DNA from: DATJQA01 sp038057515
GTDB taxonomy: Bacteria > Patescibacteriota > Minisyncoccia > UBA6257 > 2-01-FULL-56-20
Assembly: GCA_038057515.1 (NCBI GenBank)
Contig: JBBUDB010000022.1
Span: 1-6,973, forward strand
Length of the DNA stretch: 6,973 nucleotides
Reading direction: 5' to 3'
The notes under the pieces were generated by a model. It made no database searches, was not told where the DNA came from, and saw only the letters and a list, made by a program, of their open reading frames with translations. Positions 1-4,418 of this stretch are shown here, piece after piece. Position 1 is the stretch's first letter, and every line of letters starts with the position of its first letter. A program made the translations under genes and the position numbers.

Positions 1-2
1 TG

Positions 3-353
3 CCGGGTAAAAATCCGGAAGAAGCCACGCTTATTCGTTTGACCGTCGCCGATCTTGGATTCAAGAGCAGTGCCACGACCGACCAAATTTATGAGCGTGC
101 CCAAATTCTCGGTTTGGAATTGTGTCCTGCCGATACCGGTCCCAACTATCGTCTGAAGTATCGAAACCAACCCTTGAATGAATGGATTTATATGGGCATG
201 AAGCAAATCACCGGCTCCGGCGGCTACCCGGGCGTCTTCAGGCTGGGACGCAGCGGCGACGGTTTGTGGCTGTACGACGCTTGGGCGAGACCCGACAGCG
301 GGTGGCTTCCGGGCCACGAGTTCGTGTTCCGTCTCCGCAAGTCTGAATCTTAA
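3..353 (+). CDS. Conserved hypothetical protein, 5' end cut by window edge
   Basis: The reading frame is open from the left edge to a TAA at 351-353, so the true start probably lies outside the window. A TTG at 39 is the first start-like codon inside it, but translatable codons precede it. The visible protein has about 116 residues, is soluble, and has no signal peptide or membrane segment. It contains a helical stretch (DQIYERAQILGLELCP) followed by a Trp/Tyr/Gly-rich C-terminal half with EWIYMGM, GVFRLGRSGDGLWL and ending HEFVFRLRK. From memory this resembles a small conserved protein widespread in Parcubacteria whose C-terminal half follows the pattern 'LCP..GP.LRL.Y..QP..EW......FVFRL'. 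I know of no established function. The coding call is strong because the composition is protein-like and the family resemblance is specific. The function is unknown. Confidence 0.8.
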   Translation, partial: PGKNPEEATLIRLTVADLGFKSSATTDQIYERAQILGLELCPADTGPNYRLKYRNQPLNEWIYMGMKQITGSGGYPGVFRLGRSGDGLWLYDAWARPDSGWLPGHEFVFRLRKSES

Positions 354-375
354 ATCTTTTGTTTCTTTATAATTC

Positions 376-404
376 TTGACACTTTGGCTCTTGGAGTCTT
401 TGAT
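376..404 (+). promoter_or_regulatory. Candidate sigma70-type promoter for mnmA
   Basis: A consensus -35 box TTGACA (376-381) is followed after 17 bases by TTTGAT (399-404), which matches 4 of 6 positions of the -10 consensus. Transcription would start near 411 and give a leader of about 35 bases before the ATG at 446. An exact TATAAT also occurs at 368-373 but has no good -35 box 17 bases upstream. The spacer is T-rich and repetitive (CTTTG-like units), so chance matches are possible. Confidence 0.4.
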
Positions 405-415
405 CCTTTGCATTC

Positions 416-430
416 GCTTGCGGAGCAAGC
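416..430 (+). other. Small perfect hairpin in the mnmA leader
   Basis: GCTTGC (416-421) pairs perfectly with GCAAGC (425-430) around a GGA loop, ending 15 bases before the proposed mnmA start codon. It is not followed by a clean T-run (CTCGCGTCAAATTTTT follows), so it is a poor terminator candidate. It could be a 5'-UTR structure or a remnant of a short palindromic repeat. Confidence 0.4.
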
Positions 431-445
431 TCGCGTCAAATTTTT

Positions 446-1831
446 ATGAACATCGAATCAAAACAACAAATACTTGATCGTCGAAAGGAGATCGAACAAG
501 AGCTCGAGGAAATGCCCAAAGAAACCGGCAGTGATTTCTCTTTTAATGCCGGTGCCACGTTAGGCCCGGTGAATGAGACGAATATGACCAGAATTTGGAA
601 TAAGCATAAACAAACAAATATCCCTCTTAAAAGAAAGGTCTTCGTCGGCATGTCGGGCGGCGTTGATTCGTCCGTCGCGGCGTACCTATTGAAAAAGCGA
701 GGGCTAGATGTCGTAGGCGTATTTTTGCGTTGCTATAACATCGACGGGTGCGCCGAGCGGGATGCTGAAGATGCCCGCCGGGTAGCCGAGAAGCTCAAGA
801 TTCCGTTTTATGTTTGGGATTTCGAAAAAGAATACAAGGAGCGCGTGGTCGAATATATGGTCGAGGGTTATCGGGCGGGCCTCACGCCGAACCCGGATGT
901 GGCTTGCAACCGCGAGGTGAAGTTCGGATTATTTTTAGACCGCGCCTTGAAACTTGGCGCCGACTATGTGGCGACCGGACACTACGTCCGCCTGCGGCGG
1001 GGCGCAGAAATGAGAAATGAGAAAGGAGAAAGGAGTAGTCCCCATATCTCATCTCTCACTTCTCATATCTATATCGCCAAGGACGACAACAAGGACCAAT
1101 CATATTTTTTATGGGCCGTACCGCAGGCGAAATTAAAAAAGTGTCTTTTTCCCATTGGCGGATACTTGAAGCCCGAGGTGCGCGCCATCGCCCGCAAGGC
1201 GGGACTCCCGACCGCCGAGAAGAAGGATTCGCAGGGCATCTGCTTCCTTGGTAAGGTAACGATCGCGGATTTTCTCAAGAGTTACATTCCCGCGAAGAAG
1301 GGCGTGGTTCTCGCGACCGACGGGCGCGTGATCGGCGAGCACGACGGCGCGTGGTTCTACACCATCGGCCAGAGGCATGTCGGTATCAAGTATCAAGTAT
1401 CAGGTGTCAAGGCGGGTGCTGATGTCCCTCGGAGGTATGTGGCGGCGAAGAATGCGAAAACAAATACGCTTGTCGTGGCCGAGGGCGCGGAGCACGAATC
1501 GCTTTATCGTAAAGAAATTTGCCTTGCCGGCCTCAACTTCCTCGCGCCGAAACCGAAAAAGCCCGTTACGGTGTACGCTCGCGTGCGCTATCGCCAGCCG
1601 CTCGGCAAAGCGGTGCTCCGTGTTCGCCAAACGGTTCGATCGCTTCGCCCCACGAAGCCCGTTCGAAGTTCGAAACGTTCGGGGAGTACGTCTCGAACAT
1701 CAAGCAGTTCGAACATCGAACAATTCGAACTTATTTTCGCCAAACCCCAGAAGTTCGTGGCCGAAGGCCAGTCGGCTGTTTTTTACGACCGCCGGGGACG
1801 CATGCTCGGCGGCGGGGTGATAATTGCGTAA
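446..1831 (+). CDS. mnmA: tRNA-specific 2-thiouridylase MnmA, with N-terminal extension and insertions
   Basis: MnmA adenylates U34 of tRNA-Lys, -Glu and -Gln and transfers sulfur to make 2-thiouridine. The PP-loop SGGVDSS is at residues 70-76. The region GLTPNPDVACNREVKFG carries the first catalytic Cys (C154), and ATGHY follows at about 176-180. NKDQSYFLW is at 215-223 and KKDSQGICFLG carries the second catalytic Cys (C266). YTIGQRH (305-311) and the C-terminal FAKPQKFVAEGQSAVFYD with LGGGVI complete the family pattern. The protein has 461 residues against roughly 360 in typical members. The excess comes from about 60 residues before the PP-loop and from repeat-derived segments at 188-208, 313-322 and about 391-426. 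No Shine-Dalgarno is seen before the ATG at 446. ATG at 584 (residue 47) is an alternative start that removes most of the extension. All catalytic residues remain, so it is probably functional. Confidence 0.95.
   Translation: MNIESKQQILDRRKEIEQELEEMPKETGSDFSFNAGATLGPVNETNMTRIWNKHKQTNIPLKRKVFVGMSGGVDSSVAAYLLKKRGLDVVGVFLRCYNIDGCAERDAEDARRVAEKLKIPFYVWDFEKEYKERVVEYMVEGYRAGLTPNPDVACNREVKFGLFLDRALKLGADYVATGHYVRLRRGAEMRNEKGERSSPHISSLTSHIYIAKDDNKDQSYFLWAVPQAKLKKCLFPIGGYLKPEVRAIARKAGLPTAEKKDSQGICFLGKVTIADFLKSYIPAKKGVVLATDGRVIGEHDGAWFYTIGQRHVGIKYQVSGVKAGADVPRRYVAAKNAKTNTLVVAEGAEHESLYRKEICLAGLNFLAPKPKKPVTVYARVRYRQPLGKAVLRVRQTVRSLRPTKPVRSSKRSGSTSRTSSSSNIEQFELIFAKPQKFVAEGQSAVFYDRRGRMLGGGVIIA
1007..1069 (+). 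repeat. 63-bp heptad-repeat hairpin inside mnmA
   Basis: The left half is built of 7-base units: AATGAGA (1009-1015), AATGAGA (1016-1022), AAGGAGA (1023-1029) and AAGGAG (1030-1035). The right half also runs in 7s: ATATCTC, ATCTCTC, ACTTCTC (1044-1064). Arms 1007-1035 and 1041-1069 are imperfect inverted repeats, with 22 of 29 positions pairing. The element spans exactly 21 codons (residues 188-208) and sits in a loop between ATGHYVRLRRG and AKDDNKDQSYFLW, where the family varies in length. Confidence 0.8.
1383..1410 (+). repeat. Four tandem 7-base units inside mnmA
   Basis: Four consecutive heptamers are GTATCAA (1383-1389), GTATCAA (1390-1396), GTATCAG (1397-1403) and GTGTCAA (1404-1410). 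Two are identical and two differ by one base. They encode residues 313-322 (GIKYQVSGVK) directly after the conserved YTIGQRH motif, in place of the usual Gly-rich loop. Confidence 0.85.
1661..1730 (+). repeat. TTCGAA-rich heptad hairpin inside mnmA
   Basis: GTTCGAA occurs twice in tandem (1661-1667, 1668-1674). The right side has TTCGAAC (1708-1714), ATCGAAC (1715-1721) and, after AA, TTCGAAC (1724-1730). The arms pair as nested stems: 1661-1667 with 1724-1730, 1668-1673 with 1716-1721, and 1677-1681 with 1710-1714. The block encodes a Ser/Arg-rich segment (about residues 406-426). It breaks the C-terminal beta domain between YRQPLGKAVL and FELIFAKPQ, where typical MnmA has only a short turn. 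Confidence 0.8.
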
Positions 1832-1855
1832 GTCGAAGGATTTCCTTATTAGCTG

Positions 1856-1864
1856 TGCTACGAT
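1856..1864 (+). promoter_or_regulatory. Candidate extended -10 promoter for the adenosyltransferase gene
   Basis: TGCTACGAT (1856-1864) has the extended -10 layout TG-N-TACGAT. The hexamer matches 4 of 6 positions, and there is no convincing -35 box. It shares the GTGCTA core with the better candidate at 2504-2512. Transcription would begin near 1871, about 46 bases before the start codon. Confidence 0.3.
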
Positions 1865-1916
1865 AAAACCAGATGGTTATTGTTTTTACGGAGGGCAAGA
1901 AGGGGAAAGAAAAAAT

Positions 1917-2444
1917 ATGATTGTAGTATTTACTGGTGATGGCAAGGGCAAAACCACGGCTTCTTTGGGCCAGATGGTGCGCGTTGCGGGTCGAGGCAAA
2001 AGCGCCTTGATGATCCAGTTCATCAAGGGGCCATGGGAGAGCGGCGAAGACCGCTTCGCCGAGAAATTTTCAATTTTCAATTCTCAATTTTCAATAAAGA
2101 AGATGGGGCTGGGGTTCGTGGGAATCTTGGGCGACAAACTACCGAAAGAAGACCATATTCGTGCCGCCCGCGACGCCCTCGAATTTTTTAAACAAGAAAC
2201 GGCGAAAAACACCTGGGGGCTCATTATCCTCGATGAGGTGAATGTGGCCGTCTCGCTCGGCCTCATAACGGCAGGGGAGGTGCTCGAGGCCGTGAAGGAT
2301 TATCCCGAAAACAAACTCCTTATTCTCTCCGGCCGGGACGCGCCGCAGGAGTTCATTGATCGGGCCGATCTCGCAACCGAGATGCGGGAGTTGAAGCATC
2401 CTTATAACGACGGGAAGCTGGCCAAACTAGGGGTGGAGTTTTAG
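1917..2444 (+). CDS. cobO: Cob(I)alamin / cob(I)yrinate diamide adenosyltransferase, CobO/BtuR family
   Basis: The enzyme transfers the adenosyl group of ATP to the cobalt of a reduced corrinoid, giving the coenzyme form of B12. The 175-residue protein begins MIVVFTGDGKGKTTASLG, with the family P-loop at residues 7-14. It continues with MIQFIKG, the Walker B-like LIILDEVN (102-109), and a C-terminal half with LLILSGRDAPQEFIDRADLATEM and KHPYNDG. Its length fits the short CobO-type members. The ATG at 1917 is chosen because the protein then begins at the usual position and AGGGG (1901-1905) lies 11 bases upstream. The frame is open back to 1824, but those extra 31 residues do not look like family sequence. 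Residues 51-60 (FSIFNSQFSI) are encoded by a 7-base tandem repeat. No other cobalamin genes are in the window, so salvage of imported corrinoid is likely (inference). Confidence 0.92.
   Translation: MIVVFTGDGKGKTTASLGQMVRVAGRGKSALMIQFIKGPWESGEDRFAEKFSIFNSQFSIKKMGLGFVGILGDKLPKEDHIRAARDALEFFKQETAKNTWGLIILDEVNVAVSLGLITAGEVLEAVKDYPENKLLILSGRDAPQEFIDRADLATEMRELKHPYNDGKLAKLGVEF
2067..2094 (+). repeat. Four tandem 7-base units inside the adenosyltransferase gene
   Basis: The heptamers are TTTTCAA (2067-2073), TTTTCAA (2074-2080), TTCTCAA (2081-2087) and TTTTCAA (2088-2094). Three are identical and one has a single substitution. They encode FSIFNSQFS (residues 51-59) between the conserved-looking ESGEDRFAEK and KKMGLGFVG segments. 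The A/T-rich block contrasts with the G+C-richer code around it. Confidence 0.85.
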
Positions 2445-2483
2445 CCACTAGACAGTGATTGGGGGTAAGCCACGACTTTTTCC

Positions 2484-2512
2484 TGGCCAGTCCTTGGCCG
2501 GCGTGCTATACT
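2484..2512 (+). promoter_or_regulatory. Extended -10 promoter for the small Cys/Met protein gene
   Basis: TGCTATACT (2504-2512) is an extended -10 element: TG, one base, then TATACT with 5 of 6 consensus positions. TGGCCA (2484-2489) lies 17 bases upstream as a weak -35 box (4 of 6). Initiation about 7 bases downstream would fall at 2519-2520, only 3-4 bases before the ATG at 2523, so the transcript would be essentially leaderless. No Shine-Dalgarno is present before this ATG, which fits. Confidence 0.55.
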
Positions 2513-2539
2513 GGCTCCGTATATGACACGCCGGTTTTT
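2498..2539 (+). promoter_or_regulatory. 8-bp dyad plus T5 straddling a promoter and start codon
   Basis: CCGGCGTG (2498-2505) and CACGCCGG (2527-2534) are perfect inverted repeats separated by 21 bases and followed by TTTTT (2535-2539). In RNA read through from upstream this makes a G+C-rich 8-bp stem with a U-tail, like an intrinsic terminator with a long loop. The same arms flank the -10 box at 2507-2512 and the ATG at 2523, so a protein-binding operator is the other reading. A second small dyad, GGCCA-N5-TGGCC (2485-2499), overlaps the -35 region. Confidence 0.5.
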
Positions 2540-2906
2540 GGTTCTTTTCGGTGGGGCGGCCTTCCTCTGGGCGGCCTTTTTCGGCGTCGTCTTCGCCGCC
2601 GACGGGCACGGGGGAATCACGATGCCTTGCCCCCTCATGAAAGAGGGCGCGACCATGTGTCCGGTGGCGCTTCTCACGCACATTGCGAACTGGCAGAAGT
2701 CATTCGCCGCGACTCCGGAGACGGTCGTTTCCTTATTCACGGTGACGATCTTGTTTTTCGCCATCGCCCTTGTTCGGCCTGAAATTGTCGCGCTCTCGGC
2801 CGGAACGCCGTTCCGCCATCGTCTTCGGGGCGTTGAACTTTCTCTTTACGACAGATTCCGGGCCGCTTTGCGTGCCGGTGTTTTACACGCCCGCGTTTAC
2901 GCCTAA
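2523..2906 (+). CDS. Small membrane-anchored or secreted Cys/Met-rich protein, function unknown
   Basis: The 127-residue protein has an N-terminal hydrophobic segment (about 5-25) ending in VFA-AD, which looks like a signal peptide. A short exported region (about 26-66) follows, with MPCPLMKEGATMCP: Cys36, Cys46, Met34, Met39 and Met45, then THIANWQKSF. A second hydrophobic helix (about 67-84) leads to a basic tail ending DRFRAALRAGVLHARVYA. From memory, Patescibacteria carry small proteins with the same plan (CP.M....MC....HI..WQ..F, a membrane helix, then a tail like 'QEALSQGILHPK.Y'). The matching tail argues that this frame is intact. I know of no assigned function. The exported Cys/Met cluster just upstream of copper genes suggests Cu(I) binding, but that is inference. 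The gene appears to have its own promoter and terminator. Confidence 0.75.
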   Translation: MTRRFLVLFGGAAFLWAAFFGVVFAADGHGGITMPCPLMKEGATMCPVALLTHIANWQKSFAATPETVVSLFTVTILFFAIALVRPEIVALSAGTPFRHRLRGVELSLYDRFRAALRAGVLHARVYA

Positions 2907-2914
2907 GCTTCAAG

Positions 2915-2948
2915 GCCGTTTTCCGCTTTCGGAATTAACGGCTGTTTT
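2915..2948 (+). terminator. Intrinsic terminator-like hairpin after the small Cys/Met gene
   Basis: GCCGTT (2915-2920) pairs with AACGGC (2937-2942). Directly stacked on it, TTCCG (2921-2925) pairs with CGGAA (2930-2934) around a CTTT loop, leaving a two-base TT bulge at 2935-2936. TGTTTT (2943-2948) follows. The hairpin begins 8 bases after the TAA ending at 2906, a normal place for a rho-independent terminator. The U-tract is short and interrupted. Confidence 0.6.
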
Positions 2949-2975
2949 GAATTGGGCGTTTTTGTAGTATTTATT
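2947..2975 (+). promoter_or_regulatory. Weak candidate promoter for the copper cluster
   Basis: TTGAAT (2947-2952) and TTTATT (2970-2975), 17 bases apart, each match 4 of 6 consensus positions. The site lies just after the terminator-like hairpin and 25 bases before the ATG at 3000, where a promoter would be expected. The local A/T richness makes such matches easy to find by chance. Confidence 0.3.
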
Positions 2976-2988
2976 AATCAGTAATCAG
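2975..2988 (+). repeat. Two tandem 7-base units in the spacer before the copper cluster
   Basis: TAATCAG is repeated exactly at 2975-2981 and 2982-2988. It has the same 7-base period as the blocks inside mnmA and the adenosyltransferase gene but a different sequence. It lies 11 bases before the ATG at 3000. With only two copies, chance cannot be excluded. Confidence 0.55.
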
Positions 2989-2999
2989 TCTTTGAAATT

Positions 3000-4409
3000 A
3001 TGTCTCATCACGAAAACATGAAAAAGATAAGGTTTCGCGTCAGGGGAATGCACTGCGCGAGCTGTGAAGTTCTCGTCGAGCGAGAGTGGCGAAAGATACC
3101 AGGGATAGTCGCGGTGAAATCGAATCACGCCTCCGGCCGCGCCGAGGTGATCTACGAAGGCGAAACGCCCCGGCCGGAAACGTTGGAACGAGCCATTGCT
3201 TCGACCGGCTACAGCGTCTCCAGGTGGTCGGACGCTTCAGCGAACGAGGTTTCCCGGCCGACGGCCCGAATATGGGCCGAGATCGGCGGCATCGCCATCC
3301 TGTTTCTTGCCGTCTACGCTCTTCTCTCGCGTTTCGGTTTCACCGTGGGAGGTCTTACGATCGGCGGAAATATGAGCTACTGGTTTATCTTCGGCATCGG
3401 TATCGTGGCCGCGTTCTCGACCTGTATGGCCGTGACGGGGGGGTTGCTCCTTGCGGTGGCCGCGCGGTATGCGGAAGACAATCCAACGCTCACTCCGGAG
3501 CAAAAATTTGTGCCCCACGTCTGGTTCAACGCCGGCCGTCTTATCTCGTATGGCGTTTTGGGCGGCGTGGTTGGAGCGCTCGGCTCGATAGTCAGTTTCT
3601 CCGGGGCGGCCACGGGCTATCTCACGATTCTCGCGAGCGCCGTCATGATCCTTCTGGGATTCCAGATTCTCGGTATCTTCCCGTCGCTCCGGCGATTTTA
3701 TCCGCGCATGCCGAAGGCCATCGCGCACCGGTTCGCCGACCCCTCTGGCAAAAGCGGCCGGATGGGCGCGCTTCTCCTTGGCGCGACGACGTTCTTCCTG
3801 CCCTGCGGGTTCACCCAGGCGCTTCAGCTCTATGTGCTCTCGGCGGGCGACCCCGTCCGCGGCGCGCTCACGATGTTCGTCTTCGCGCTCGGCACGACGC
3901 CAGCCCTGCTTTCGGTCGGGGCCATATCGAGCTGGACGAAGGGCGCGGTCCGCGAGCGTTTCTTCCGCGTTGCGGGCGTGCTCGTCGTACTCCTCGGTAT
4001 CTTGGGATTTCGCGCCGGCACGGTGCTGGCGGGCATGAATTTTGATCTGGCCGCGTTCTTGCCATCCGGAGAAAATTCCGCGCCGAGAAACAATGCCACG
4101 AACGTAGAGTTTGTGGACGGCGTGCAGGTGGCCCGCATGACCGTTAAGGGATACGGTTACTCGCCGAATAAATTTACGGTGGTGGCGGGAGTTCCCGTCG
4201 AATGGCGCATTAACGGCGAAGCGGCGACAGGGTGCGCGCAGATCATCACGGCTCCCTCGATCAGGGTCAACGAATTCATGAAGTCAGTGGGCGAAACTAT
4301 CATTCGTTTCACGCCCCAGAAGGCCGGTCGCATCGCCTTCAATTGTTCGATGGGCATGGCGACGCCCAACTCGGCATTCACCGTGGTCGCCGCCGAATCA
4401 CTAAACTAA
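3000..4409 (+). CDS. HMA - TauE/SafE-like membrane - cupredoxin fusion protein
   Basis: The 469-residue protein joins three modules. Residues 8-75 form a heavy-metal-associated (HMA) domain with GMHCASC (16-22), whose Cys19 and Cys22 would bind Cu(I). Residues about 91-345 form a six- to seven-helix membrane domain of the TauE/SafE (UreH-like, DsbD-related) type. It carries one Cys in STCMAVTGG (C142) and one in FLPCGFTQ (C269), at places recalling the paired membrane cysteines of CcdA/DsbD. Residues about 366-465 form a cupredoxin-like beta domain (YGYSPNKFTVVAGVPVEW) with possible copper ligands Cys412, Cys449, Met451 and Met453. The gene ends 9 bases before the CopA-like gene. An in-frame ATG at 3018 gives MKKIRFRVRGMHCASC, which aligns without gaps with the start of the next protein, so that start is also plausible. 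No Shine-Dalgarno precedes either. Copper trafficking is the likely role, but the transported species is unknown. Confidence 0.88.
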   Translation: MSHHENMKKIRFRVRGMHCASCEVLVEREWRKIPGIVAVKSNHASGRAEVIYEGETPRPETLERAIASTGYSVSRWSDASANEVSRPTARIWAEIGGIAILFLAVYALLSRFGFTVGGLTIGGNMSYWFIFGIGIVAAFSTCMAVTGGLLLAVAARYAEDNPTLTPEQKFVPHVWFNAGRLISYGVLGGVVGALGSIVSFSGAATGYLTILASAVMILLGFQILGIFPSLRRFYPRMPKAIAHRFADPSGKSGRMGALLLGATTFFLPCGFTQALQLYVLSAGDPVRGALTMFVFALGTTPALLSVGAISSWTKGAVRERFFRVAGVLVVLLGILGFRAGTVLAGMNFDLAAFLPSGENSAPRNNATNVEFVDGVQVARMTVKGYGYSPNKFTVVAGVPVEWRINGEAATGCAQIITAPSIRVNEFMKSVGETIIRFTPQKAGRIAFNCSMGMATPNSAFTVVAAESLN

Positions 4410-4418
4410 ATCACTCAT

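Noticed and set aside
1383..1410. CRISPR-like array
   Set aside because: Units are 7 bases long, directly adjacent and without spacers. The same holds for the other heptad blocks.
1867..1887. Terminator after mnmA (AACC/GGTT hairpin followed by TGTTTTT)
   Set aside because: The stem is only 4 bp with no strong pairing outside it, too weak to call.
1824..1916. Upstream extension of the adenosyltransferase start to 1824
   Set aside because: The extra residues do not resemble the family, it would overlap the mnmA stop, and the ATG at 1917 puts the P-loop at its usual place with AGGGG upstream.
2042..2061. 8-bp hairpin CGGCGAAG/CTTCGCCG in the adenosyltransferase gene
   Set aside because: The palindrome comes from codons for ESGEDRFAE, which look like normal family sequence, and no T-run follows. 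Probably coincidence.
2770..2967. Overlapping 65-codon frame suggesting a frameshift in the small Cys/Met gene
   Set aside because: The original frame ends with DRFRAALRAGVLHARVYA, which fits the tail I recall for this protein type. The alternative frame would also run through the terminator-like hairpin at 2915-2942.
3086..4045. Alternative + frame of 319 codons within the fusion gene
   Set aside because: It is Arg/Gly/Ala-rich with no domain and overlaps a frame with clear HMA, membrane and cupredoxin modules. It is an off-frame shadow of high third-position G+C.
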